A stretch of 10,440 bases of DNA from Janthinobacterium lividum (GTDB lineage: Bacteria; Pseudomonadota; Gammaproteobacteria; Steroidobacterales; Steroidobacteraceae): NCBI GenBank assembly GCA_943327025.2, contig CALPVO020000057.1, positions 1 to 10,440 on the forward strand, read 5' to 3'. Positions within the stretch are counted from its first letter, which is position 1, and each line of letters opens with the position of its first letter. The translations under genes and the position numbers were made by a program. Positions 1 through 7,649 of the stretch are shown piece after piece. The notes under the pieces were generated by a model, which was given only the letters and a program-made list of their open reading frames with translations, had not been told where the DNA came from and did not search any database.

Positions 1-258
1 CAGGTCGATGAAGCCGGGCGCAACAACCAGCCCCGTGACATCGATGACTCGCTTGCCACCAAGTGGCTCAGTGGTGATGCGCGCGATGCGCCCGTTCGCA
101 ATCCCTACATTCCTTGGCGCATCGAGACCGGTTTCCGGGTCCATGACGCGCCCACCCACGAGGACCACATCGAAGGATTCTGCGGCTGCCGGAAAGGCCG
201 GTAACAGCAGGAGCATTAACCACAACAGACGCATTTTGTTAGTCCTTTTGGTTGTCAT
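1..258 (-). CDS. Exported amidohydrolase, D-aminoacylase-like (N-terminal part, cut by window edge)
   Basis: The first 86 codons of an amidohydrolase whose catalytic barrel lies outside the window. Visible are a Sec signal peptide (hydrophobic core LLWLMLLLLPAF, then Ala-rich PAAAES) and the small N-terminal beta-sandwich with the pattern VVLVGGRVMDPETG and NGRIARI. It ends at VAPGFIDL, immediately before the HxH metal motif of this superfamily. The wording of this segment is closest to N-acyl-D-amino-acid deacylase/D-aminoacylase relatives, but the residues that set substrate are not present, so this is inference. The ATG at 258 has an AGGGGA ribosome site (266-271) seven bases upstream and lies 11 bases beyond the peptidase stop. 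The in-frame ATG at 234 also has a usable AAGGA and gives a more compact signal peptide, so the start is ambiguous by eight residues. It is probably co-translated with the S9 peptidase upstream. Confidence 0.85.
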   Translation of the reverse strand, partial: MTTKRTNKMRLLWLMLLLLPAFPAAAESFDVVLVGGRVMDPETGLDAPRNVGIANGRIARITTEPLGGKRVIDVTGLVVAPGFIDL

Positions 259-269
259 CGTTCCATCCC

Positions 270-2708
270 CTAATGTTTCGCAGGCGCTGGTGGAAAGGCA
301 TACCCCGTTGGCGGCTCCACGTCCATGAGGTGGCGCACCAGAAAATCCCAGGCACGCCGCAAGGCATAAGAGCGCGGCTCGAGTGTGCCATGGCCGGCAT
401 TCGGCACAATCAACAGGTCGAAATCGCGGTTGGCTTTGATGAGTGCATCCGCCACTTGCAACGTATGGCTCGGAAGCACGTTGGAGTCCATATCGCCGTG
501 CAACAGGAAGAGCTTGCCCGTGATGTTCGCAGCAAACAGCCGGTTGGCAGCGGCCGTGTAGTTGGCGCCGTCTTCTGGCCCATTGTAGGTTTCGCCCCAG
601 ACGGCGAGATAGCCCCGTTGATCATGATTGCCGGCATCGGCAACACCAACCTTGAAAAAATCCGGGAAGGTTGCCAGCGCCTTGACAGTCGCATAGCCAC
701 CGCCGGAAGTTCCGTAGATTCCCACGTGGTCGAGATCCATATACGGATAGCGGCGTCCCAGTTCGCGGATGACAGCCACGTGGTCATCGAGATGTCCCGC
801 CTGCCCCAGTCCACCGTAGGACCCATCCCGGAATGCCTTGGTTCGTCCTTGCGTACCGCGTCCATCCATAGCGACGACGATGAAGCCAAGCTCCGCGACA
901 GCCTGCGCGCCGTGAAAGCTGAACACTTCCTGCAACAAATCCGGCGAGGTGCGGCGACTCTGTGGGCCAGGGTAAGGATTGTCGATGACGGGGTACCGCT
1001 TGGCTGGGTCGAAGTCCGAAGGCCGGAAGAGGACACCGTAGAGAGGAGTTTTGCCATCCGCCGCTAGCGCGGAAAACCGTTCCGGCATGGTGAATCCAGA
1101 TGCTTTCAGACGCGAGATGTCGGCCTGTTCAACCTCGGCTACCCATCGACCATCGGCACGTCGCAGGACGGTCTTCGAAGGCAAGTCAGTACGCACATAG
1201 GTATCCACGAAATAGCGGCCCGATGGCGAGAAGCCGAACGAAGAGCCCGGGCGGTCGATAATCGAATCCTGCAGCGCTGCGACCGAGTGGTCGGCCTCTT
1301 CCGGAGTGAGCCGGGTGACTGCACCGTCGGCAAGCCGAATACGGTAGAGGTTGCGATAGTAAGGGTCGATGTCGGGACCGGGCTCGCGAGTAGCAGCGAC
1401 GAAGACCGTCCCGGCCTGCTCGTCCACATGCAGCAAGCTGCGGACGGTCCAGGGGCCTTGGGTGAGCGGTCGCTTGAGCTTTCCAGTAAGGCCGTCGTAA
1501 AGGTACAGACGCCCGTACCCGTCGCGCTCCGAGAACCACAACACGTCGCCGTTCTTCAGCACGTGCACCATGGGACGCTGGCCAAGGTCCGCTGACTCGA
1601 CGAACGTCTTGCCGGTCTCCGCGATCAGTTCACGCGCCTGACCGGTAGCCGCGTCGACGAGTTGCAGGCTCATGGCCTTGGCGTACCGGCTGCGGGCAAT
1701 CAGGTAGAACGCCTTGCTATGCGCCGCCCACCACGCGTCGCGGACCTCCACCGGCGTCAGGAACGTTATAGGCAGCGCCGGGATGTCCACGGCACGTCCA
1801 GTGCGGGAGGCAACATCGAATACCCACGATTGTGCCGTCGCAACGGCCGGGTCATTGGGCATCGCGAAGCGCCAAGTACTGGCGAGCGGGCGCGAAGAGC
1901 CATCGGTCGGTGTCGATTGCACCAGTGTAATCTCACGCAGTTCACGCTCGTCGAGCCGATGCGATAGGAGATACCTTGAATCGGGGGACCAGAGCACCAC
2001 CGGAGGTGCTGGCGGTCCCGGCGGACCGTTTACGGGCTTGCCATCCTTGATCGCGAGCGCCCTCGCAGCAGCGCCCGTCATCAGAATGCCGCGGGTGGAC
2101 TCAAGCGTCCCGCCATAACTGTAGTGCCGCTCTGCATCGGTGGTCAGCGCGAAGCGCGTCTTCCCATCGGCGGAACGGATCCACAGATTGCCGTCCTCCA
2201 AGAAGGCCAGCCATTGGCCATCGGGCGAGGGCACAGCGAGCGGGTCGCCCTGCTTTGCCGGCACTTCCCGGCAATCGGGCGTGCGAGTGGAACAGGTATA
2301 AGCCTTTCCAGCCACCGCGAAGGTAATGCCGTCAGGAGACGTTTCTTCGTAATCCGCGAAGGGCAGTCGCGCAGCTTCAATCGCCTTGCTTTCTACCTTG
2401 CTCAATCCGGCGGCAACCATGGCGTGGTCGAATGCCGGGCGACGACGTCCCGTGGCAGCCATTACCTCCACAAACTCGACGCGACCGTCCCCGAGTTCCT
2501 TGCGGTAGGTGAATCGTTCACTACCACTAGTGCGCCAGTGCGGCACGAAAGCGGCATTCAGCACGAGTTGGTCGCGGTTGTCCGGGAAGAACCGGCTGGC
2601 CCGGTCGTAGCGCGCGGCATCGATGGATTCAGCCGCAAGAGCCGAACCCGCGGGAAAGAGGGAAACAGCAAGCACTGCGAAGATGACGCGGACGTTCAAC
2701 GTGGGCAT
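270..2708 (-). CDS. Exported S9 family (DPP IV-type) serine peptidase
   Basis: An 812-residue secreted serine peptidase of the prolyl oligopeptidase clan, probably a periplasmic dipeptidyl- or oligopeptidase. A Sec signal peptide covers about residues 1-25 (cleavage near SALA/AES). Residues of roughly 90-500 form the DPP IV N-terminal beta-propeller, with repeats such as SPDGQWLAF and SPDSRYLL. The alpha/beta-hydrolase domain follows from about 560. The catalytic triad is readable: Ser668 in GTSGGG, Asp741 in HGDMDSNV and His773 in NAGHGT. Tyr579 in PYPGP sits where the oxyanion-hole Tyr is found in DPP IV. Length and domain order are normal for the family. The ATG at 2708 has a modest AGG ribosome site and is separated from the preceding amidohydrolase by 52 bp in which nothing else is evident. 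Family knowledge favours cleavage after Pro or Ala near the N-terminus of peptides, but specificity is not provable here. Confidence 0.95.
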   Translation of the reverse strand: MPTLNVRVIFAVLAVSLFPAGSALAAESIDAARYDRASRFFPDNRDQLVLNAAFVPHWRTSGSERFTYRKELGDGRVEFVEVMAATGRRRPAFDHAMVAAGLSKVESKAIEAARLPFADYEETSPDGITFAVAGKAYTCSTRTPDCREVPAKQGDPLAVPSPDGQWLAFLEDGNLWIRSADGKTRFALTTDAERHYSYGGTLESTRGILMTGAAARALAIKDGKPVNGPPGPPAPPVVLWSPDSRYLLSHRLDERELREITLVQSTPTDGSSRPLASTWRFAMPNDPAVATAQSWVFDVASRTGRAVDIPALPITFLTPVEVRDAWWAAHSKAFYLIARSRYAKAMSLQLVDAATGQARELIAETGKTFVESADLGQRPMVHVLKNGDVLWFSERDGYGRLYLYDGLTGKLKRPLTQGPWTVRSLLHVDEQAGTVFVAATREPGPDIDPYYRNLYRIRLADGAVTRLTPEEADHSVAALQDSIIDRPGSSFGFSPSGRYFVDTYVRTDLPSKTVLRRADGRWVAEVEQADISRLKASGFTMPERFSALAADGKTPLYGVLFRPSDFDPAKRYPVIDNPYPGPQSRRTSPDLLQEVFSFHGAQAVAELGFIVVAMDGRGTQGRTKAFRDGSYGGLGQAGHLDDHVAVIRELGRRYPYMDLDHVGIYGTSGGGYATVKALATFPDFFKVGVADAGNHDQRGYLAVWGETYNGPEDGANYTAAANRLFAANITGKLFLLHGDMDSNVLPSHTLQVADALIKANRDFDLLIVPNAGHGTLEPRSYALRRAWDFLVRHLMDVEPPTGYAFPPAPAKH

Positions 2709-2760
2709 GGCGGTAACCTGTGCAGATGAAGCGGCAAAGTGACGATGGGTTCGCCAGTAA

Positions 2761-4206
2761 TCACTTGGAGATTGATTGCATGTTCAGTGCAGGAAAGTTA
2801 AAGAGCGGCGCTTTCTCTTCCACGTGACGAGGAATGTCGAGCCGACCGTTGCGGACAACCACACGACCATTCACGATGACGTGGTCGAGTTTGCGCAGGT
2901 CTTCAATATTTTCATCCGGCCGACCGTCGACGACGATCAAGTCCGCGAGCTTTCCGGCTTCCAGCGTGCCGAGCCTATCCGCCATGCCGAGTATTTCGGC
3001 GTTGGTCTTAGTGGCGGCGATGAGTGCCTGTGCGGGGGTTTTGCCGAGCGACTCGTAGTTGCGAAGTTCCTGCAGGTACGGCTCGGGCAGGAAGCGGTAC
3101 CAACCGACCACGAGGTCCGTACCGATGCCGATCTTGATGCCTGCGGCGTCCATCTTCTTTGCCATAGCGAGATTCACGGCGTCCGTCTCCGTGAAGCGCC
3201 GTGAAGTGGAGAAGTAGTAGCCACCTCCGGCATTGATGTACTGGTAGGGCACCAGCGTCATCACGGAACAGACATTCATCTTCGCCATTAGCCGAATAGT
3301 CTCGTCGGAGCGCGGGAGCGGATGTTCGACGCAGTCGACGCCGGCCTCGACAGCTATCTGTGTGTAGATTGTCTCGGAATCGACGGTGACCCGCAGGCCA
3401 AGCGCGTGCGCCTCGTCGATAGCCGCACGTACCTCTTCGCGGGTGAAGTGGCTGCCGAGCTTGATGAGGTCTGCCCCTCGCTTAAACTGGACCCGCACGG
3501 CGTTGCGGAAACCATCCGCACCGCTGGCCTCGTAGACGGCACCATCCGAATAGGACGGCGCAGTCCGCATTGCCTCGCCCTCGGTTCCATGCCCTCCCAC
3601 TGCCGTAATCAGTGAACCGGCAGCGAACACGCGCGGACCGGGGATCCGTCCGCTTGCAACCCATTGCTTCAGGAGGAAGGGAGCTGCGCCGTGTGAAGCT
3701 ACGTCACGGACTGAGGTCACGCCACTTTCGACGAAGTAGCGTAGCCGCTCCTGTCCGCGAAGCGCGGCACCCGCCTGGCTTTCGTCGCTGGTGGCAGCAG
3801 GCAGTCCGAACTGCTCGACGTAAGTGAGATGAGTATGCAAGTCGATGAGGCCCGGCATCACCGTCCGTCCGGCGACATCAATCACCTGAGCATCGGCCGG
3901 TGCGGCGAGTTCAGCCTCGCTGGCGCCAATCCGCAGGACGTGGCTACCCGAAATCAGGAGCGCCGCTGGGCGTGCAGGCGCACCGGTACCGTCGAAGAGC
4001 CGTGCGTTGCGGATGACGATGGACCCTGCGGGTTCGTTGAACCCCTTGGGCACCGGTACCCTTCTCGGGTCGTCGCTGGTCGCTGTTACCGCGCTATCTA
4101 TCCACGCTGCCCGGTCTACCGGTTGCCCAGCCGCCACGACCGTGACGATACTCAGGCCAAGCAATGTCCCGAAGCAGAGACGGCGGAAGATCGGCGTCTG
4201 CGGCAT
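2761..4206 (-). CDS. Exported amidohydrolase, imidazolonepropionase/prolidase-like
   Basis: A 481-residue metal-dependent hydrolase of the amidohydrolase superfamily, expected to cut a C-N bond in a peptide- or lactam-like substrate in the periplasm. The N-terminus is a Sec signal peptide (FRRLCFGTLLGLSIVTVVAA). Metal-site positions, numbered from the ATG at 4206, are His124 and His126 (LHTHL), Lys249 (DLIKLGSH, candidate carboxylated Lys), His295 (VEHPL) and Asp364 (GIGTD). The strand-5 position, normally His, is Asp276 (VTVDSE), which may alter the metal centre. The C-terminal LEAGKLADLIVVDG motif closes the beta-sandwich. I chose the ATG at 4206 because AGGAG (4214-4218) lies seven bases upstream. 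In-frame GTG 4230 and ATG 4221 exist but lack a ribosome site and would add eight or five residues before the signal peptide. It heads the three-gene hydrolase block behind the AT-rich promoter-like island. Confidence 0.93.
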   Translation of the reverse strand: MPQTPIFRRLCFGTLLGLSIVTVVAAGQPVDRAAWIDSAVTATSDDPRRVPVPKGFNEPAGSIVIRNARLFDGTGAPARPAALLISGSHVLRIGASEAELAAPADAQVIDVAGRTVMPGLIDLHTHLTYVEQFGLPAATSDESQAGAALRGQERLRYFVESGVTSVRDVASHGAAPFLLKQWVASGRIPGPRVFAAGSLITAVGGHGTEGEAMRTAPSYSDGAVYEASGADGFRNAVRVQFKRGADLIKLGSHFTREEVRAAIDEAHALGLRVTVDSETIYTQIAVEAGVDCVEHPLPRSDETIRLMAKMNVCSVMTLVPYQYINAGGGYYFSTSRRFTETDAVNLAMAKKMDAAGIKIGIGTDLVVGWYRFLPEPYLQELRNYESLGKTPAQALIAATKTNAEILGMADRLGTLEAGKLADLIVVDGRPDENIEDLRKLDHVIVNGRVVVRNGRLDIPRHVEEKAPLFNFPALNMQSISK

Positions 4207-4213
4207 GCCAGTG

Positions 4214-4218
4214 CTCCT
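4214..4218 (-). promoter_or_regulatory. Shine-Dalgarno deciding the amidohydrolase start
   Basis: AGGAG on the minus strand, seven bases before the ATG at 4206. It supports that codon over the upstream in-frame GTG (4230) and ATG (4221), neither of which has a ribosome site. Confidence 0.75.
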
Positions 4219-4228
4219 CATGTTCAGC

Positions 4229-4242
4229 ACACGGCGCCGTGT
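4229..4242. promoter_or_regulatory. Perfect 14-bp palindrome in leader of the amidohydrolase
   Basis: The sequence ACACGGCGCCGTGT is an uninterrupted palindrome lying between the AT-rich promoter-like island and the ribosome site of the exported amidohydrolase. It could be a dimeric repressor operator downstream of the promoter, or simply a GC-rich self-complementary stretch. Short GTTCA repeats flank it at 4222, 4241 and 4258. The structure is seen directly; an operator role is inference. Confidence 0.35.
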
Positions 4243-4278
4243 TCACGACGAGTGCCAGTTCAGCAGTGAATTTTCCGT

Positions 4279-4305
4279 ATTGTAAACATATTTCTTTAAT
4301 GTAAA
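4279..4305 (-). promoter_or_regulatory. Candidate promoter of the three-gene hydrolase block
   Basis: In an AT-rich island of about 40 bp (4270-4308) that stands out from the GC-rich surroundings, the minus strand carries TTTACA (4300-4305) and TACAAT (4279-4284), resembling -35 and -10 hexamers. The spacer is 15 bp, shorter than the usual 16-18, so the exact hexamers are uncertain. It lies between the aminotransferase stop and the amidohydrolase ribosome site, giving a leader of roughly 65 bases. On the plus strand, TGTAAA occurs twice, 19 bp apart (4281 and 4300), which might instead be a regulator site. Confidence 0.45.
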
Positions 4306-4339
4306 TCGCTTACCCAGGAGTCCTTGGCAAGAGTTGTTG

Positions 4340-4351
4340 GCCGCTAGCGGC
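4340..4351 (-). other. Short GC palindrome just after the aminotransferase stop
   Basis: GCCGCTAGCGGC begins seven bases past the TAA of the aminotransferase gene. It can fold into a 4-bp stem with a CTAG loop. No U-rich tract follows, so it is not a convincing intrinsic terminator, though its place at the end of the first gene block suggests a 3'-end or boundary structure. Confidence 0.3.
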
Positions 4352-4357
4352 TATCCA

Positions 4358-5563
4358 TTAAGGATTCACGCCTGCGCTACTGGCGCCCATTACTAGCAGC
4401 CCGGTGACCAGCCTTTCCAGCCCCTGCGTCAGCAGCGCTTCCGAAGTAGCAAAACACAGTCGGAAGTGGCCGACTGCTGCGTCCCCGAACCAGCGCGGGC
4501 TCCCTGGCACAACGGCTACCCTGAATTCTTCGCGCAACCGCTGTACGCAAGCTTCCACATCGCCCACCGCGGGCGGCAAGCGCACGAAAACCACATAGGT
4601 GGCGTCCGGAACAATGACTTCCAACCCCGGTACGGCACGCAAGGCCATCACTACCTGGTCGCGGCGCGCCTGCAGATGACGCAAGAAACCGTCCAACCAA
4701 GGCAGCGCATGGTCGTACGCGGCGGCAGCCGCTACCTGGCTCAAGGTAGCAGCGCCATCGACGGTAGACGGATGCTGACTGGCCGCCAGCATTTCGGCAC
4801 AGGCGTCCGCGCTGCACATGGCCACGTAGCCGATGCGCAGGCCTGCCAATGCAAAAGCCTTGGAAAAGCCATGGACCACCACCGTGTTTGCCGCCACGGC
4901 CGGCGACAAGGCAAGCATGCTGGTGAACTTCGCCGGCGCGTAGACGATCTCGCTCCAGATCTCGTCGCTCAGAATGCGCAGACCACGGGCCGTGCAGAAT
5001 TCCCCGAGCACTTCCAATTCCGCGCGCGTGAAACAGCGCCCTAGCGGGTTGTGCGGATTGCACACGCAGACCATACGCGTGCGCGGAGTAATCAACCGCT
5101 CCAGCCCTACGAGGTCCAGAGCACCCTCGCGGGTAACCCGCCAAGACACGGGGATTGCCCCGGCCGCGCGCACCACATGGGCGAACAAAAAATCGACGGG
5201 GTCGAAGACAATGGCTTCGTCGCCCGGGGCGAGCCAGTGCTGTGCCACCATGGCCAAGCCGGCCGCAGCGCTGTTCACAGCAATGACCCCGGCTGGCGGC
5301 ACACTGCACTGACGACTATCCAGATACCGCGAAACGCTCTTACGGAACAACGGCAGGCCACCGGCAGGCCCATAACTGAACACCCCGGACGAGGTGTAAT
5401 CCGCTACGGCCTGCCGAATCACTGGCGCAGCCGGAAAATCTGGATCAGCGGCCGTCAGCGGAATCACATCCAGCGGCAACTCCGCCCAGCGCAGGTTGAA
5501 GGCGCGGTGGCGGAGCAAGTCGAGCCTAACCGCGTCGTCGCCAAAAAAGGGAGCGTTATCCAT
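4358..5563 (-). CDS. PLP-dependent aminotransferase, fold type I (MalY/PatB-like)
   Basis: A cytosolic PLP enzyme of the class I/II aminotransferase family, about 401 residues, normal length and without a signal peptide. Numbered from the ATG at 5563, the Schiff-base lysine is Lys235 in HGFSKAFALAGLRIGY. The NPHNPLG loop supplies the cofactor-binding Asn172, and Asp200 in LSDEIW contacts the pyridine nitrogen. Arg368 in HFRLCFA is placed like the substrate-carboxylate arginine. The overall wording (ADPDFPAAP near the start, NPHNPLGRCFTRAEL) is closest to the MalY/PatB branch, which includes C-S beta-lyases as well as transaminases, so the reaction is open. An in-frame GTG at 5572 overlaps the monooxygenase stop as GTGA; neither start has a clear ribosome site, which suggests translational coupling to the upstream gene. 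It probably acts on an amino acid or keto acid made in the same pathway. Confidence 0.93.
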   Translation of the reverse strand: MDNAPFFGDDAVRLDLLRHRAFNLRWAELPLDVIPLTAADPDFPAAPVIRQAVADYTSSGVFSYGPAGGLPLFRKSVSRYLDSRQCSVPPAGVIAVNSAAAGLAMVAQHWLAPGDEAIVFDPVDFLFAHVVRAAGAIPVSWRVTREGALDLVGLERLITPRTRMVCVCNPHNPLGRCFTRAELEVLGEFCTARGLRILSDEIWSEIVYAPAKFTSMLALSPAVAANTVVVHGFSKAFALAGLRIGYVAMCSADACAEMLAASQHPSTVDGAATLSQVAAAAAYDHALPWLDGFLRHLQARRDQVVMALRAVPGLEVIVPDATYVVFVRLPPAVGDVEACVQRLREEFRVAVVPGSPRWFGDAAVGHFRLCFATSEALLTQGLERLVTGLLVMGASSAGVNP

Positions 5564-5568
5564 CGGGT

Positions 5569-6648
5569 TCACAACACGAGGGGAATGGCGAAGGCATTGT
5601 CTGCCACGGGCTCCACGAAGCCACGCGCCAGTGCGCGGCCGGCGGAAAGGTACCGGTGTTTTACCGGTTGTCGCTCCTGCTGGTAGCGAGCCAATGCTGC
5701 GGTCACTCCAGCGGGGTTGGTACTACCGAGGATGTACTCAGCTAACTGCTGGGCGTCTACCAGCGCGCTATTGGCACCTTGGCTGGTAAACGGCAAAAAG
5801 ACGTGCGAGGCGTCTCCTGCCAGCGCCACATTGCCGCGCACGATTTTCGGCACCGGCTCCATATCGACCGTGTCCCAGACATGGGGCGTGGGGCCGGCCG
5901 TTCCGGCTACCACCCGCCGCACCACTTCGGGAAAGTCCTGCAGCGTGGCTTCCAGGAAGGGCAGCACCGCATCGCCGCTTGGGCGGGCATAGCGCTCCGT
6001 GTCGAACTGCACGAACCACACCACATGGCCGTCGCCCACGGGTACCAGACCCACCGCCAAGCCGCCCGCGGGGTGTACGAACTTCAGGAAGGTATGTTCC
6101 AGTTCCTCAGCGAGGTCTGGCAAATACGCCGCACACACAATTTCCTTAACGCGCCCAGGCGTCGAGCCGGCCCCGGGCGAAACCGCCTCACGGCACTTCG
6201 ACACCACGCCATCAGCGCCCACGAAAACATCGGCAACCGCACGACTTCCGTCAGTGAATAGGGCCGCACGCGCTTGCTCGCCCTCCCATTCGAATCCGGC
6301 AAACACGCGCCCGGACACTAGGCATTCAGACGGCAACCCGTCGCTCAGTGCCGCCAGCAGTCGTCCCCGGTCTATAGCGAGCACGTCGGCGAGCGGTTCG
6401 TCGGCCAAGACACGACCGCAAGTAGTGAAAATCCGCGTGCGCTGCAGAGCGCAGCCTAGCTGCAGCGGGTCCATGCCAAGGCCAATGTCGCGCAGGGCCT
6501 GGAGGCCGTTGGTTTGCAGCAGGAAGCCGAAGCCCCGCTTTTCCGTGTGGGTGGCACGTTCAAACAAGGTCACCGGCGCGCCACGCTGGTACAGCGCCCG
6601 CGCCAAAGCCAGGCCCGCCACGCCCCCGCCCATGATGGCTGTCTTCAT
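5569..6648 (-). CDS. FAD-dependent monooxygenase, class A (PHBH-like)
   Basis: A 359-residue cytosolic flavoprotein hydroxylase that should use NAD(P)H and O2 to hydroxylate an aromatic or other activated substrate. The three family fingerprints are present in order: the N-terminal Rossmann motif GGGVAG (residues 7-12) with Glu30-Arg31 at the end of strand 2, the DG motif GADGVVS (144-150), and the GD motif GDASHVFLP (278-286) followed by SQGANSALVDA. Size is typical of single-component salicylate/urate/6-hydroxynicotinate hydroxylase relatives; the substrate cannot be read off. The ATG at 6648 is chosen because GGGAG (6657-6661) lies eight bases upstream and the protein then starts directly with the FAD fold (MKTAIMGGG). 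The frame is open further upstream without good start signals. It sits 98 bp after the hydratase and abuts the aminotransferase. Confidence 0.94.
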   Translation of the reverse strand: MKTAIMGGGVAGLALARALYQRGAPVTLFERATHTEKRGFGFLLQTNGLQALRDIGLGMDPLQLGCALQRTRIFTTCGRVLADEPLADVLAIDRGRLLAALSDGLPSECLVSGRVFAGFEWEGEQARAALFTDGSRAVADVFVGADGVVSKCREAVSPGAGSTPGRVKEIVCAAYLPDLAEELEHTFLKFVHPAGGLAVGLVPVGDGHVVWFVQFDTERYARPSGDAVLPFLEATLQDFPEVVRRVVAGTAGPTPHVWDTVDMEPVPKIVRGNVALAGDASHVFLPFTSQGANSALVDAQQLAEYILGSTNPAGVTAALARYQQERQPVKHRYLSAGRALARGFVEPVADNAFAIPLVL

Positions 6649-6675
6649 CGACGGAACTCCCAAGGGCAGCGCCCA

Positions 6676-6695
6676 CGTGCCGCCAGTGTGGCACG
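6676..6695 (-). other. Intergenic hairpin before the monooxygenase gene
   Basis: CGTGCC (6676-6681) and GGCACG (6690-6695) pair as a 6-bp stem with an 8-base loop, a short distance upstream of the monooxygenase ribosome site. Seen directly; no U tract follows, so termination is unlikely. Confidence 0.3.
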
Positions 6696-6725
6696 CGGTC
6701 AGAATAACTGGCGTCTCTTTGCTAA

Positions 6726-6742
6726 CGAGCCTCCATGGCTCG
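6726..6742 (-). other. Intergenic hairpin after the hydratase gene
   Basis: CGAGCC and GGCTCG (6726-6731 and 6737-6742) form a 6-bp stem with a 5-base loop just after the hydratase TAA. The downstream minus-strand bases are GTTAGC rather than a U run, so it is at most an mRNA-stability or weak pausing structure. Confidence 0.3.
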
Positions 6743-6746
6743 AGGC

Positions 6747-7616
6747 TTATTCGACCCGCGCCAGCCCATTGTTGAGCACCACGGCACCACGAGCGTCCAC
6801 GTGACCGCGCAGGCGCCACTCACCGCCACCTTGGTGCCAGCATTCGAAACGGAGGGTTTCTCCAGGGTAAACAGGTGCGGTGAAGCGCACCGCAATCTCT
6901 CGCAATTGCTCCGCACGCGTGGCGCCAGCCGCCTTCAGGAGTGCGCGTGCCGCAACACCATAGGTACACAATCCATGAAGAATGGGGCGGTCAAAGCCAG
7001 CCGCCTTGGCTACCGCGGGGTCGGCATGCAGCGGATTGTAGTCGCCGCTCAGCCGGTAAATGAGCGCCTGGCCGGGCAGCGTCGCCAACGACAGTTCCAC
7101 ATCAGGCGCGCGCTCCGGAACCGAGGGTAATGATGCCGGGCCGGGGTCGCTAGGTGAACCGTTAGCACTGAAGCCACCATCGGCCCGCAGAAAATACGTC
7201 TGGCGGCATTCGGCCAGAAGCTCGTCATAGCCTTGTTCGCGTAGCTCGCGAACCACCACCAAAATAGCGCCCTTGCCAGCGCCTTTGTCGGTGACCGAAA
7301 CCACGCGGTTAGTCGCGACGACTATCGTTGCCGCGGGTAAAGGCTTGCAGATTTTTACTGCTTGTTCGCCGTGAACCAGCTTGGAATAGTCGATGCCGCT
7401 GCGGGGGTCGCGCATCCAAGGTCCGGGCGAACCCAGCACGGCGGCCATGGTGGGGACGACTTGCAGCCGGTCCTCATAGACGAAGGCGAGTTCGGCTTCA
7501 TTCAACGGGTCCGTGCCCATGCCAAGGCCGAGCGCGTAAAGCATGGTGTCCCGGATGCCGTAAGACTGAACGACCTCCGGGAACGACCAGTTCTTGACGC
7601 ATTGGTAATCGAGCAT
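6747..7616 (-). CDS. MaoC-like dehydratase / (R)-specific enoyl-CoA hydratase 2
   Basis: A 289-residue double-hotdog hydratase resembling the hydratase 2 part of peroxisomal multifunctional enzyme type 2. Such enzymes interconvert trans-2-enoyl-CoA and (3R)-3-hydroxyacyl-CoA in the cytosol. The N-terminal hotdog half (about 1-140) starts with the typical SYGIRDTMLYALGLGMG segment. The C-terminal half carries the hydratase 2 signature YRLSGDYNPLHADP with Asp192, Asn194 and His197; Asp and His are five residues apart, as in the known catalytic pair. RPILHGLCTYG follows. The ATG at 7616 gives the normal family N-terminus; in-frame GTG 7643 and TTG 7658 are less convincing. The ribosome site is weak (AGG seven bases upstream). 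In this operon it probably hydrates an enoyl-CoA produced from the imported compound, which is inference. Confidence 0.93.
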   Translation of the reverse strand: MLDYQCVKNWSFPEVVQSYGIRDTMLYALGLGMGTDPLNEAELAFVYEDRLQVVPTMAAVLGSPGPWMRDPRSGIDYSKLVHGEQAVKICKPLPAATIVVATNRVVSVTDKGAGKGAILVVVRELREQGYDELLAECRQTYFLRADGGFSANGSPSDPGPASLPSVPERAPDVELSLATLPGQALIYRLSGDYNPLHADPAVAKAAGFDRPILHGLCTYGVAARALLKAAGATRAEQLREIAVRFTAPVYPGETLRFECWHQGGGEWRLRGHVDARGAVVLNNGLARVE

Positions 7617-7649
7617 GGTTGCGCCTATCCAGGGAACCCTCACGGCGCC

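Noticed and set aside
252..1067. 271-codon open frame on the plus strand antisense to the S9 peptidase
   Set aside because: It overlaps the catalytic domain of a clear peptidase, its protein shows no recognisable family, and long antisense frames are common in GC-rich DNA.
4377..5309. 310-codon same-strand frame inside the aminotransferase gene
   Set aside because: Arg/Gly-rich shifted-frame translation without motifs, fully inside a complete PLP-enzyme reading frame, so neither an overlapping gene nor a frameshift.
5999..6775. 258-codon open frame on the plus strand antisense to the FAD monooxygenase
   Set aside because: Low-complexity Ser/Pro/Arg-rich translation, typical of a shadow frame; the minus strand has all flavoprotein motifs.
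6649..6819. Upstream extension of the FAD monooxygenase by 57 residues
   Set aside because: The extension covers the intergenic gap and the end of the hydratase gene; a strong GGGAG ribosome site and the FAD fold both point to the ATG at 6648.
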